In this document: one piece after another, positions 20,986-32,803 of the stretch | Layout of the letters: each line of letters begins with the position of its first letter | Numbering within the stretch: the stretch's first letter is position 1 | Source: Volutella citrinella | Taxonomy: Eukaryota; Ascomycota; Sordariomycetes; Hypocreales; Nectriaceae | Direction of reading: 5' to 3' | Assembly: GCA_034401135.1 (NCBI GenBank) | Contig: JAWZSP010000007.1 | Span: forward strand, 4,154,001 to 4,218,000 | Length of the DNA: 64,000 bases | Translations under genes and position numbers: made by a program | Notes under the pieces: generated by a model | The model's database searches: none | What the model was told of the DNA's origin: nothing | What the model saw: only the letters and a program-made list of their open reading frames with translations

Positions 20986-23362
20986 CTACAGCGGTGGTGC
21001 GTTCGGATCCTGCATGCACTGGTCTATTCGCATGATTTGTTTCCCAGTAGCCTTGGCAAGCCTGATAAACTCGGTAAAGTACTCGACGGTGGAGTTGAAT
21101 GAATAGTGCATCACGACAAGGTTGCCCCCCTTTGCAAGATCGGACTTGAATGCGTCGACTTGCTTTTCCGGTGTGCTTGTTTCGGCCCACTTCCAGTCCT
21201 CGACATCAACACTCCAGTTGACAATGTAAGAGTTATCTGATCCCGAGGCGGCTGCCCAGTGTTGACGCATACGCGCGCCTTCAACACCGTACGGTGGGCG
21301 GAAATACGCCGATCGTTGACCAAAGATGTCTGACATTACCCTGAAGTTCTGGCTGTACTCCCAGTCAATGCTACCAGTGTCTGGGAGACCTTCCATCCTT
21401 GGGTGCGTGTATGAATGCATTGCAATCTGGTGGCCTTCCTCCTTCAACTCCCGATAGAGCTTCGCCATTCCCGTAGAGTCGTTCTCGAGCGCAGCGCCCA
21501 GAGTGAAGAATGTCACCTTGATGCCCGCATCACGGATAATCTGTGCCATCCTAGCGGCGTACTTGGAGTTACCGTCGTCGATCCCAAACGCAAATGAGTT
21601 TGGCCGCGTGCAAGCAAAGACGAGTGTCCCCGAAGGTAGCTTTTTCGGTATAGCCACGCCAGTGGGAATGGAGGGTACAATCTCCACCTTGGACAGAACC
21701 ACGGGATCAGTGCTGTAGATACCCCTGATGGCCAGGCCAGTGACGCGCTGCAAGTTGATGTTGAAGTGGGAAATGGGTATGTAGATATCGTTCCCCGTGG
21801 CGTACCGGGCGGCCTCGAGACTGTCTCTGGTTGCGGGATATGGTGCCACGCTGTCGTCACACTGTGTGTTGTGCTCCTGTAACGAGATAGAAAACTTGAC
21901 GTGGCCCGTGTAGACAATGTGCAAGTACGAGCCTCTGTAGCCTCGTAAGTCTCGACAACCGCTACTGAGCAGTGTGGTGAAGGCGTAGTCGGGGCCAGGA
22001 GAAACGATGGAGACTCCGTCGGAGTTCCAGTCCAGGCTCATCTCAGAGGCACCATGCCAGAGCCCAAGTGAGTTCGTGTTTGGGTTGCCAAAGGTGTCGA
22101 CTAGGAAGCCAGATGCTGTCGCGGCTGGGGCTTTCTCGGTATCTGATGGTGCTGATGGGCCGGTAGGCGTGGATACTGTCCAACTACTCGGGGTGCTGCC
22201 GCAGTACAAGGCCAACGGGCCCAGCGTGATTGAGTCGTCGAGTGAGGAGAGCACAATGGAGCTGAGCTTGTTCAGATTGGTTCCACTAAACTTGGACCAG
22301 GGGAAGCTATATAGCTTCTCAGTCCCGTCAAACGACCAGCCTAGTTGTTCCGTTGTTGCCGTAGATGATGCCGTATCCTCGCCACTGCATGTTGTCTTGG
22401 AATTCAACTGGATTTTGAACGTTGTGCCGGCCGAGGCCCTGATCTTGAGCGAAGTACCGCCGTAATTGGTGCCATCTACACATCCGAGTTGGGAGTAAAA
22501 GTATGAAGAAATGGATTTGGGCGTCAACTTTAGGCGATTGCCAGATATGACCATGGATTCCATTGTCGCATCGTCGCTAGACGGTAGTAGGAGTGCGTTG
22601 TAACGTAGGAAGCTCAGGCGTGACTGCGATCCCCAGTCATCCACCAGTAGCGGAGAACAGGATGTGGTGTCGGATCTGGTCATAGGAGGTGATCTTGACG
22701 CAACTGATAAAAGATTGCATTAGCTGACCGTACACAATGACCTAGTAGCTCTCACCTGTAGTCGTCTGCGTCCGGGCACAGACAAACAGGACCTCGTCCA
22801 ATTTCCATGGCTCGTTTGAAGAAAAGGACCCGAGCACGACAGACAGTGCGGCATCCAAGTTAGCTCCGACGAAGCTACTCAGTGGGATCCGAAGTGTCTG
22901 CCAGTTGCCGGTAAGGCCAGAAACCCGGAACGCGGACTTGGTCTTGCTGGTTGCTGAACAGGTCGAGGCCGATGTGAGCTGGGCTGTCAAGGCCGCTCCC
23001 AAAATAGGCGCCTTGATGCGAAGTTGTAGATGTGTGTACGAGTCAGTCGTCAGCTCCTGACACGGGAATGTCTGGTAGTAGTAGGATGATGCGCTCTTGG
23101 GTGTGAAGTTGAGGATACCGTTAGAGGCGGAGACGTTCGCCATGCTGCCGTCGTCTATCGAGTTTCGTTAATGAACGAGGACGTGAAAAGTCCGATACTG
23201 GAACAATTCTATCCTACCTGATGTCCATGATCCGAGATTGTTTCGGTTTGTAGAGAACGAGTTGGACAAGTCATCCACCACAAGGTCAGAGCTGCAGGCC
23301 TCAGCGGCAACGAGTGCCCCCCACAACACCATGAATAAGCACCGTGCCCCGAAGAGCATCAT
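20986..23362 (-). CDS. Secreted CE4 polysaccharide (chitin-type) deacetylase with three tandem N-terminal modules
   Basis: Exons 23362-23218, 23154-22756 and 22703-20986 give 753 residues. The first ~22 residues form a signal peptide (LFMVLWGALVAAEAC). Three related stretches of roughly 130-190 residues follow; each starts with a [LV]VD-aromatic-type motif (LVVDDLS, LLVDDWG, FLVDTFG), and the first two also share TPKS-x-SSYxY. They look like beta-sandwich, carbohydrate-binding-like modules. The C-terminal third is a NodB domain: GIDDG (motif 1 aspartates), HSYTHP (metal-binding H-x3-H), RPPYG (motif 3), DVEDW (motif 4) and VVMHY (motif 5), so the metal site looks complete. It should deacetylate chitin-like or other N-acetylated glycans outside the cell. 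The substrate is not determinable here. Confidence 0.9.
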
Positions 23363-24075
23363 TTTGGCAAACTTCTTGTAGGTGGAGCCAAAGAGCCTGA
23401 GTTCGGGCAGCAAAGGTCGTTTACTAAGTTCCTTGTCAACGGGTTGAAATAGGTGATGGTTGTAGAACGGGTTGGTGTCGCAGCGCGGCCATCTTAGATA
23501 TACACAAGTGAGCTCCATAAACTCCGTAAATGGCGTATACAGCTGCACAAAGGTTCGTAAACTCAACGCCCCGCTGTTCTTCGGAATTAATACGTGAAGC
23601 TGAAACGCAGTGTAACCTAGGCATATACGACACGGTAACGGGACATCGGCTCTATTTGGTCACACCAGACCTGGACAGGGTCTAGTCAGGCACGAGGCGC
23701 CGAAATCGCAAGACTCGCGGTCGTACACACGATAAGTAGACAGACACGAAGTCATACAGCAGGTGCTGAAAGAGTGTCGATCCTTGGAATTTCGGGTACG
23801 GCCTCTTAGGACTATTCCCGACGGACCAGCAGGCCCTGGTACTCGGCTTAAGCAAGCCAGGAATGAAGAAGCTGCTTGAGGCAGATGGCAAGGATGCGGC
23901 AGCTTACAGCAGGCTGCGAAATCTTACAGAGACAGCTTGCAGAGACAGCTTTAAACAGGCTTGAAAAAGTAGCTTGCAATAGCAGCTTGTAGCTGGATTC
24001 TTTCAGGACCAACTCTAACTCTAAGATTCTCTTGGATAACATAGGGTTGATGTGAGCACTAACGAGTGAGCCTCC
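23363..24075. repeat. Intergenic region with degenerate short repeats
   Basis: The 713 bp between two minus-strand genes contain a patch at about 23875-24000 made of variants of AGCTTGCA, CAGCTT and GCTTGTAGCTGG words. One 16-mer in it (23934-23949) matches in reverse complement, at 15 of 16 bases, a 16-mer at 61517-61532. No coding gene is visible. Confidence 0.4.
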
Positions 24076-25625
24076 TCAGAGCTTGAACGAGGTGTCCACA
24101 TTCTTCGACAGCTTGGTCATCCTCTTCCGGTTAAATGCGAAGCACTCGGGTAGGCCGGTCTCTGCCCAGGGTCTTCCTAGCATCAGCTTGGCCACACCAG
24201 GGGCGCAAGTGAAAATGCGCGCCATTCCTACATCAAGGGAATTAGTATCTGAACACATCACAGTTCCAAGGACAACATACCGTGCCCATTGAATCCGGCG
24301 CACACGAATTGACCCGGCTTGTCTTCAATGGGACCCAAGAAGGGAGTCTCATCACTGCTGAGGCCGACAATTCCGTTCCAGGCATGAGTGAAACCCTCAC
24401 CCCACATGGCACGATCGAAGTTGAGCTGCGGGAAGAAGCCCTTGAAGTGAGCCAGGGCGTCCTCCTTGATGTCCTTGTTGTACTGCGTGTCGTCAATCGT
24501 TCGGATGCCTTCGATGACCTGGGTCGGCAACGCGGGGTTGGGCAGCGAGCAGCCCAAGACGACAGTACCGTCGGTCTGGCGCTGGATGATGGAGTAGTAG
24601 TGATTGAGGGAATAACGGAGAGAATAGGTGCTCTTGAGGACATCAGGGCCGGTGAGGCCCTTGACTGGGACGATGGCGTGCGCCTGTCCACGGTAGGGAA
24701 CGATGTGAGGGGCCAGTTGCGGGATGAGATGACCTGCAAAGCCGTTTGTGCAATGGACTAGCTTGGGTGTTGTAATCGTGCCTCGGGGCGTGTGGATGTC
24801 CCAGAGCGGCTCGTTGCGGCTGGACGAAGAGCGGGACTGGGTGATGCTAACGGCTGGACAGTGAGTGTAGAAGCGGACGCCATTCTCGACGTTGGCATTG
24901 ATCAGCCACTGAGCCAGCTTGGCAGGGTGGCTCGATCCGGCCGGCCACTCGTACGCAGCAACCACACCGGTGATGCCCGTCTTCTTCCTCGCTTCTTCGC
25001 CCGAGTAGTATCGAATGTGAGACACGTCGCCTCCGGCGGCCTTGAAAGCCTCGTAGTTTCTCCTGTCGTGTTCGGCAAACTCGGGCGTCATGCAGCATTC
25101 GAACGTCGTGGTGGGGTTGAAGTCACAGGGCACTCGATTGTCGCGGATAAAACGTGTCACTTTGTCGAGAACTAGGCGCTCGTTTGCGAGGATCTTGACG
25201 GCTTGCTCCTTGCCGTGATGGTGGGCGTAGGTCTCGAATCCGCGGAAGGCATCTGAAGGGGGCAGTCATTAGGTCATGTGGACGGTGAAGTATTGTCACC
25301 TATTAGACTTACCAGGCCTGACGTGACCTGCGTTTCGCGAACTGGCTCCACTGGCAGCATCTCGAGCCTCGAGAAGAACAATGTCCTCACCGGGAACACC
25401 AGCTTGGACCAGCTCATAGGTCAGCAACGCACCCGCGATGCCAGAGCCGATGACGACGTATGGGGAGGTGGAAGGAGTAGCGGTGTTCTTGTTTGCTTCC
25501 AGGTGCTTGTAGGCGCGAGTAGTCTGCTGCCAGAAGCTGAGACCAGGGTCGTTGACGGGCGGGCCACGTTTTCTCGACTCGGGAGTGTCGACACTGGCGG
25601 CGAGGGTACCGACATCGATAGGCAT
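24076..25625 (-). CDS. DAO-family FAD-dependent oxidoreductase, 3 exons
   Basis: Exons 25625-25313, 25252-24281 and 24227-24076 give 478 residues. The FAD-binding motif VVIGSGIAGALLTYEL is at about residue 57, followed by LLEARDAASGASSRNAGH, the second FAD/substrate loop of the D-amino-acid-oxidase (DAO) superfamily. A C-terminal GFNGHGM motif closes the FAD site across the last splice junction. The arrangement is that of the bacterial PuuB-type and fungal amine or amino-acid oxidoreductases that act on small amines. The exact substrate is unknown. No obvious peroxisomal tripeptide is present; the protein ends in SFKL. Confidence 0.9.
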
Positions 25626-25748
25626 CTTGACGGACTGGGGAAGCGGTATTTTGATGATACAGGTTAACGGGGGTAGGCGAGCCTATTGATTTCAATGGGG
25701 AGGACCGAGCACGCCTTCAAACGCGGCCTTTTAAAGCGGGTGAAGGTT

Positions 25749-26027
25749 TCAGGGCGACATCTTGAACTTGGCCCGTCGAGAGCACATCATGGTCGGCAGT
25801 TGAATCGGCTCGGAGGCTACGGCTAATTTGCCGTCGCTGCGATAGCAGCAATTGGAAAAGGTATAGTTCCAGACAAGCTCAGCGGGTTGCATATTCTCCA
25901 TCTGGGCCAATGCTGCCAGATCGTCGCCGGCGTGGGTATCTGGACGGCCGGCTGTCTCGCTCTCGATATCAGTTGCTCCAACAAAGTCTCCACCAGATGT
26001 GACGTCCTGGGTGCTGACATCGGCCAT
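25749..26027 (-). CDS. Possible small protein of unknown function (92 aa)
   Basis: An ATG-started open frame of 92 residues lies between two larger genes. It is acidic at the start (GGDFVGATDIESETAG) and Cys-containing later (SNCCYRSDGK). I recognise no family. It lies in an otherwise 758-bp gap that must also hold promoters for both neighbours, so it could be a chance frame. Confidence 0.25.
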   Translation of the reverse strand: MADVSTQDVTSGGDFVGATDIESETAGRPDTHAGDDLAALAQMENMQPAELVWNYTFSNCCYRSDGKLAVASEPIQLPTMMCSRRAKFKMSP

Positions 26028-26261
26028 GACCCACAATGTCGGGCGCTACGGGGGCATTTGCCGACACTACGTAGTCTAATGCGGGGCGACTGTTGCACCC
26101 AACCACGACCATGTAAGCTTGACAAGGTAGAGGGTCCGGCTGTCCAACTCATATGCGGCTACTGTTAGATGTTGAAGGTCCTCGGCCTCTGGACCAGTGC
26201 TGCAGAGGGCAGAATGATCTGTGAATCTGCCGCTCTCTGAGATGGAGCCGTGTCGTGGGTG

Positions 26262-26270
26262 CTATAAGAG
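26262..26270 (+). promoter_or_regulatory. TATA-like box of the mannose-6-phosphate isomerase gene
   Basis: The sequence CTATAAGAG lies about 120 bp before the start codon at 26384, a normal distance for a fungal TATA element. Confidence 0.4.
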
Positions 26271-26383
26271 GCTGGCTTGTATATGGCCATATATCCGGCT
26301 TGGTCGTCGTGTATCTCATGCACACCATCAGTCTCGCCTTCACGAATAAGGGATAACCCGAGCCACCTGGCCCATCATTCATC

Positions 26384-27765
26384 ATGCAGTCTCCGCTCGT
26401 GCAGCTCCAATGCGGCGTCAACTCTTATGACTGGGGAAAGAGGGGCTGTGAATCCGTTGCAGCTCGGTTTGCGGCGGCAACGCCCTCGGATTTCAAGATT
26501 GATCCAGATAAGACCTACGCCGAGGTAGATATAACATCATCCGACATAGGTATTATATAGACTGATGACGCATCATCTAGCTCTGGATGGGCGCACATTC
26601 CTCAAACCCTTCCAGAGATGTCACCACTGGCCGAAGTCTCGGCGACCTCCTACAGGAAAACGAGGCCTTGCTTTCTACAAGAATAGCCGGTCGCTTTCAG
26701 AGCCGGCTTCCCTTCTTATTCAAGGTCCTCTCTATTAGCAAGGCTTTGTCCATCCAGGCCCACCCGAACAAGAGACTGGCTGAGCAACTCCATGCCTGCG
26801 ACCCCAAGCACTACCCTGACGACAATCACAAACCTGAGCTAGCCATTGCTCTCACCCCGTTCGAGGCACTCTGTGACTTTAGACCTCTGTCCGAAATTAC
26901 GCATTTCATCAAGACCGTGGCGCCCCTGCGAGCTCTGATAGGGGAGGGCATTGCGAATGAGTTTGAGGCAATTCCTCTTCATCGCACAGATGAACGAATT
27001 GCTACTGTTGAAAGAGAATTATTGCAAAGGAGCTTCAGAGCGCTATTACTATCGTCCACCGAAACCATCTCGGACAGGGTCTCTCAACTGGCTGAGCTAG
27101 TAAGCTCCGGAGCAAGTTTTGCCGCAGGAGGCGTCCCTTCGACGTCAGGCGCCACTCTTAGCAGCCTCGTCAGGCGCCTGTATGACCAGTTCGGTAGCGA
27201 TATTGGTATATTCATGATTTTCTTCCTCAACTTCATCACCCTTCAACCTGGCCAGGCTATATTCCTGGGCGCGAATCGCATCCATGCCTATCTCTCTGGC
27301 GACATTATCGAATGCATGGCAGCTTCGGATAATGTGGTACGCGCAGGCCTCACACCTAAATTCAAAGACGCCGATACGCTAGTTGAGATGCTTGACTATA
27401 CAACAATGAGTGCCAAGATGCTAGCGCCAATTGAGTACTCTCGTGCGAGCCTCGATGATGTAGCTTGCGCCTCGGGTTCGATGGTGACTATATATGACCC
27501 GCCCACTGAGGAATTCGCTCCTTTATGCATCAGGCTTTACCAGACCGGAGCAACAGCGACACTTGAACCTATCGATGGTCCTGGCATTATTATCTGTACA
27601 AAAGGAATTGGCAAGATATCGCTGGGTTCTGATGTTCGAACCATTCTTGAGGGCCAGGTGTTCTTCATAGGTGCTATGGCTACCTATCAGCTAGAGTCCA
27701 CTGGCAATGAGTTCACGGCGTTCGAAGCTTTCTGTGAGGTTAAAGAAAACAGAGGTGATGCCTAA
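26384..27765 (+). CDS. Mannose-6-phosphate isomerase (type I), 2 exons
   Basis: Exons 26384-26524 and 26581-27765 give 441 residues. It converts mannose-6-phosphate and fructose-6-phosphate. Zinc-site motifs of type I enzymes are present: SIQAHPNK (Gln and His ligands), HKPELAIAL (Glu ligand) and [32 protein letters not shown] (His ligand, then the conserved arginine in RAGLTPK). The N-terminus [15 protein letters not shown] is typical. The length equals that of the single housekeeping enzyme of other fungi. Finding it among accessory genes suggests a paralogue, perhaps linked to a mannose- or mannitol-rich niche; that is inference. All key residues are present, so I expect activity. Confidence 0.93.
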
Positions 27766-27951
27766 AAGGGGGAATAGGGGCGACGTACTATTAGTATGCG
27801 GTCAGGAGAGCAAGTTTCCTCCGTACCATAGTTGAGTAACAAGAGTGTGGGCTTTCTTACAGAACTGATCCGAGGTAGACTAAGTTCGAAATCACCGCGT
27901 AGTAATAATATACACTCTGGTACGGGACTTTTATTACGCTATTTGAATCAA

Positions 27952-30036
27952 CTAGCATAAGCTCAATCCATTTCCTCCGGCAAGGATGATGTCTTTCCAG
28001 CCACCATTACCTCCCGGCGCTCTGAGGTCCCTAAGCTTCCACACAGTCTCCATGACCCTCCGCGCAATTCTGACATTCTCCAGCTTTCGAGTGTCCTGCA
28101 GGCTGATTATTTTATCTAGAACAAACTTTCTTGACACATCACCTTCATTTGCATTGATTCCCATCGTGCCTACAATAAACAGAGTCCACAGTAATGCGTG
28201 AGAGCGAAGAGTTATCCTAGGGATCAGCTCAAGGATTTGTCTTGTCAGGTCGCTGATAGGATGGTACCCGGGTGATACGCCATCTAACCTGAAGTAAAGA
28301 TAAATCAAGGCAGAAAGCCGGCGTGCTTCGGCTATATAGCACAATTCTTGTACAGCGGTCGAGTACTGGCCATCGGAGCTTAACGAATCTGCTGGCTTTG
28401 GTGGTGGGCTTTGCTGTAATGAATGCAGCCGTCTTTCGATTGTATTCCGGCGGTGTCTTAGCGTCGCGGGTTGTGCTCGTTCAAGCTCTAATGCAAGGTC
28501 CGAGATATCCAAAATTAGGGATATCAGCTCGTGCGAGCAGCCAAGCAACGAATCAATTATGGTTTCGTCAATTTCGAGGTTCGCTGGAAACCACCGCCGT
28601 GGCTGACCGAGGGAAGATTTGTCAAGGGAAGAGCATGTTCGTGATAAAGCTTCATGCTGAGAAAAGTATGTGCAAAAGAAGCTGTACAGTTCCTTCTGGT
28701 GGCGGGGCAAGTCTGGTCGAAAGGGGAGCAGGTCCCGAATGTTGCGAGCACAGCGGGAGTGTACCGACCACACACCAGCGCTATCGTGAGAGATCTTTAG
28801 AACCGAGAATGTTAGAATATGCTAGCAGTTATACGCACTTGGATAGGCAAAAACTTACATCAAAGAAGGTGAGCATCACGAGTGTAGATACGATCTGATC
28901 CCAATCCACCACGCTCTGATTGTTCTGCACCTGGCTCACTTCCTGTTGGAATCCACGAAGTGCCTTTCCACGGTACACCCAAACCTCTTGACTGAAACGA
29001 CTATCTCGTAGAAGCGAAAGTTGATGCGATGCAACTGCCATGACTATGTTAAAGAGAGGTTTGTCCATAGCAGATAGGCAGCCAGGCAAAATCACCCGGG
29101 CAAAGGGATTGTCTTCAGACCAGGTCGTGCATCGAGGACTGACGCCGTGGGCGAAATAGTCAAGAAGATAAGCCTCTTTGGATTCCAGCACGAATGGGGA
29201 GGGGCTCGGGATTATAGGCACGGCGGGTGCTAGGCTGTTGCTGGGAGTGGCATATTTCGACTTGTCTCGCACCAACAGAGACATCTCGCGGGCGTGCTCC
29301 TCATATGAGGTGCTGCGCTGAATGTCCTCGCCATCGGAATACGGGGGCAAGACATCAGATGCCAACGGAGTTTGTGACGTATTATAGGGTGGACGAAACA
29401 TCGTCGGGGTCCCTGTGGTGCGGCCGTAGCGATCATAATGATCGATATCGCGGTTGAAATCCTCGTATGTTGTGTTGAGAAACCTCCAACCATGGGAGAC
29501 TAGCGGCAGCTCATCGGTGTGTGTATCTCGTGGTATTTGGTGCCAGCCATCTGCAGGTACGGAGTCGGCATCATCAGGCTGCGAGAGACATCTCTTCTTA
29601 GACCATCTGCCTATATGTTTGGAGTGTGTGAGCTTCCAGTGGTTGTGAGCCAGAGGACACGCGAGGTGATATGACATACCTGATCTACCTAATGCTATCC
29701 CTCTTGATAAAGCATCTTCTTGCCAGAGCAGCTTGACGCCATACTGGCAGTGTAGGTTCATGCGCACGCAGCCATTGCACTTCGGTCGGGACTCTGGTAT
29801 CAATGGTCAGCCCGACTGGTTGGATGATAGAGGTGTGAATCTCCTTACCATTGCATCGCACCTTACGCTCTACAACAAAGCTGTTCAGTCTTGCTTGATA
29901 GCAGCGAAGAGGCAATGCCACACTCACCTTTACAGGCCCAGCAACCAGTCCGCCGCCTTGCATTGGTGGTTTTGAGGTGCTTGTTGGCCTTCATTGGGTT
30001 AATAAAATCGGGTCGAGCAGGTTGATGGTATGGCAT
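27952..30036 (-). CDS. Zn2Cys6 transcription factor (Fungal_trans_2 type), 5 exons
   Basis: Exons 30036-29928, 29869-29849 (21 nt), 29793-29680, 29610-28859 and 28794-27952 give 612 residues. The zinc cluster is assembled over three exons: TGCWACK, then ERKVRCN from the micro-exon, then ESRPKCNGC and VRMNLHC. The result is a perfect C-x2-C-x6-C-x6-C-x2-C-x6-C, which supports the splicing. The second half has the C-terminal regulatory region with LEIDETIIDSLLGCSHELISLI and ELCYIAEARRLSALIYLYFRLDG, typical of fungal transcription factor family 2. Its promoter carries a 17-bp motif also found before the Dal5-like transporter at 30715-32803, suggesting autoregulation and control of that transporter. 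Confidence 0.88.
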
Positions 30037-30714
30037 GATGTTTATGCAGGCATTTGAAGTTCAACTGTGTCGACGGGGAGGAAGGCTGGCGGGGCTCCAG
30101 TAGCAGCCCTTGGATTCGCGGGGACGCGCTAAAAGATATCATGGGACCCCGATCATTGGCCAATCACCAACGAGGAAAACAGGCTTATCGCGTCGGCAAA
30201 AGCCCCCGTAGCGGCCGATGCGGTGCAACATGGATGGGCGGGGAGTGTGAGGGGAATGTGGGGAGCCGCGAGAGACATCGTCCCATCTTCATATGACCGG
30301 CCTTATCATGACTCAGAATCACGATGCATGTGAATCCATGTGTATTTGGCCACGCGCACGATATAGTATATGAAGCCGAAGACATCGGTAGTCTTCTCTA
30401 TTCGCAAGTGGAGATGGCATCCTCTCCAACAACCGATACGGCTACGTTTTGAAACAGCACAAAGGCTTGTCCCGCTACGCTTGATTTTCACCAATGGGTG
30501 AAGCTAAGAGCCATGTCCACGATCTTTATCAGTGTAAAATGGTGCTCCAATTCTACAAGATGCTTCGGCTAGGAAATGATCGCTGCGAGGAATAACAACT
30601 CGCAAATCACGAAGCGCCGCGATGCATCTTTATAGCGTCATCTATCAACATGAAGTTGGCTTGTCCCCTGGTCGCTGCACCGGCTGATGCTGACGTGACC
30701 AAATCTTACACTTC
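30037..30714. promoter_or_regulatory. Promoter region of the Zn2Cys6 gene at 27952-30036
   Basis: The 678 bp between two same-strand genes have no coding signal. They include the 17-bp motif described separately at 30202-30218. Confidence 0.4.
30202..30218 (-). promoter_or_regulatory. CGG-N6-CGG candidate zinc-cluster site, copy 1
   Basis: On the gene strand it reads TCGGCCGCTACGGGGGC, with CGG triplets spaced by six bases. It lies 166 bp upstream of the regulator start at 30036. The identical 17 bases recur at 33018-33034 before the transporter gene, in the same orientation relative to the gene. Confidence 0.55.
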
Positions 30715-32803
30715 CTAGATAGCTTGAACCTCAGCCTTTGACGGCTCCTTAGTCTCTGTGCCACATTTCTCCAGTTCCGCGCCCTCCTCCCCCTTCTCCT
30801 GAACGCTATCTATCACCTCTTTTGGCTGTTGCGCTTGATTAGCTGCAGAGTACAAGGCAGGGCTGGCAAAGTTTCGAACCTTGAAATACTTCACCTGAGC
30901 GATGCGCAATAAGACGGCAATGGTAATAACCAGGGAGCACATGGCAATCGATGACTGCCAGCCGTACTTGTCTGATTCATATCGCGTCAGTATATGTGTT
31001 TGCGGAGCTGGGAGCGACACTACTTACAGTACGGGGCTTGCTTTGCTGGCCACACCAGAACCTGGCTCCATGCAGAAATGGCGTAGTAGCCTGCAATGGC
31101 AGTGCCAACGGTAAGAGATCTCTCCTCAGGCTCCTGAGGCGCACTGCAAAATATTTAGTTAGGTTATATAACTTGGGTGAGGATGACAAAGAGCTTACAG
31201 ATCAGAGAGCCATGTCCAGACCAAAGGCGCAGTACCCAACGACAATGTTGACAGGAAATAGCCAGCGTATGCCGCCGACACCGGGGTTCCAGCAGGGTTG
31301 GACGTCCAAACGGTGAGAATAATTGCCGCAATGATAGCAATACCAGCTATTCAGAGTCAGCCAGGTCTTCCCAATGCCTTGAAGGATCACTTACCTTGTG
31401 TAACGATCAATGCCCATCGAGTCTTCAAGATATCGGACAGGAATGCCCACACCCAGACTTGAACCAATTAGCGATGGCTTCGTCGAATGACGACGGCCTA
31501 CTTACCAAAAACTACGGTGATGACACTTCCTCCAATTGGAATGAGGTTAACCTGCTCTATAGTCCACCTTGGCGAGCCATCGGGTTGCTTCAAAGCCTTC
31601 AAGAAAAGGTTAAAGAAGTTGTAGCCCAGAGTGCCATTTACCATGGCGATGTACATGATGCTGACAGCGTATACCAGCCAATTCGAATAAGTCCGCCTAT
31701 CAGAAGTCAGCAAGGGCGTGCAAAATTCTTAGTTAGGTATGCAGCCATACTTTGCAGCAGCCCAAGTGATGGGCTTTACGTCCTCACGTTGCTCTCTTTC
31801 GAGGCGTTGAACGGCCAGCTCTGCATGAGACCTTTTGAACCAGAATGACCAGGGGTTAGGCTTCTCTGGAGTATCCGGTAGCATGAAATATCCGGCGGCT
31901 CCTTGAAGCACAGTCATGATGCCGTTGACGATGAACAGCCACCTAGACCAACCGAACGTCATTGTCGTTTCCTCAGATGTTGGCTATGTGGTTGCATACC
32001 TCCAGCCTGCGAGTCCGTGTCGGCCGCTCAGAGAACGGACAATAGCCGCCTGCATTGCGCCAGAAATGATCTGGCCGATGGCCTGGCAAGAATGATAGAA
32101 GCCAATGCGCTTGGCCATCTCGAGCGGAGTATACCACGCCACTGTAGAAGAGTGGTCAGACATGATCTTGAATCATTCAATCAAGTAGCATACATACTGA
32201 AAAGGGTAATCATGCCGGGGTAGGCCGTGCTCTCGCAAAGCCCAAGGAGGACCCGCAGCACATATACCTGCTTTGCGTTCGTCGTGATTGCAAACAAGCC
32301 CGTTATGACGCCCCAGATAATTTCTAATGACGGCAACCACCAACTCGGTCGTACATAGGTAATGATGATCTGCGACGGAATGAGCATAAGGCAGTAGGCG
32401 ATGTTGAAGTACGTCGTGAAACTGTGTCGATTCATTAGCCTTAGGGTAACTTATGGCTGCGACTACCACACGCACTAGTTCAGCTCGTTCCCCTGCAGAT
32501 TCAAATCCTCTTTCATGCCTGAAACATAGGCATTAAAGATGTTTGCCTGATCAATCGACCTGGGTTGTATATTAGTCGAATCCACACGAAGGTCGGGAGA
32601 AATATACTTGATAACTAGAGCCGTTAGTTAAGATACATCGAAGGATATCGCCAACACTACTTACTTTGGGAAAGGCATCCAAAGGTCAATAGGAACATGT
32701 CAAGCCTCCTCACGAGACTTCTTTCCGCTTTCGACTCTGCAGGAGTAAGTGCATTCGGCATCTTAACGCCTCCAAGGCGGAACGGATTCTTGAACTTCGT
32801 CAT
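30715..32803 (-). CDS. Dal5-like (allantoate/nicotinate permease family) MFS transporter, 11 exons
   Basis: Exons are 32803-32665, 32614-32608 (7 nt), 32559-32476, 32421-32198, 32141-32000, 31942-31751, 31696-31506, 31457-31395, 31346-31199, 31143-31028 and 30971-30715. They sum to exactly 520 codons plus stop. The 7-nt exon is needed to build FGCLSQIIKSIDQANIFNAYVSGM, which aligns without gaps to the first transmembrane segment of the anion:cation symporter family. Other family signatures are LRVLLGLCESTAYPGMITL, YFMLPDTPEKPNPW and the C-terminal WQSSIAMCSLVITIAVLLRIAQ helix. It probably imports a carboxylate- or amide-type nutrient; the substrate is unknown. It shares a promoter motif with the neighbouring regulator. 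Confidence 0.88.

Noticed and set aside
25278..25667. Plus-strand frame over the start of the FAD oxidoreductase
   Set aside because: It overlaps the FAD-binding exon on the other strand and shows no recognisable domain.
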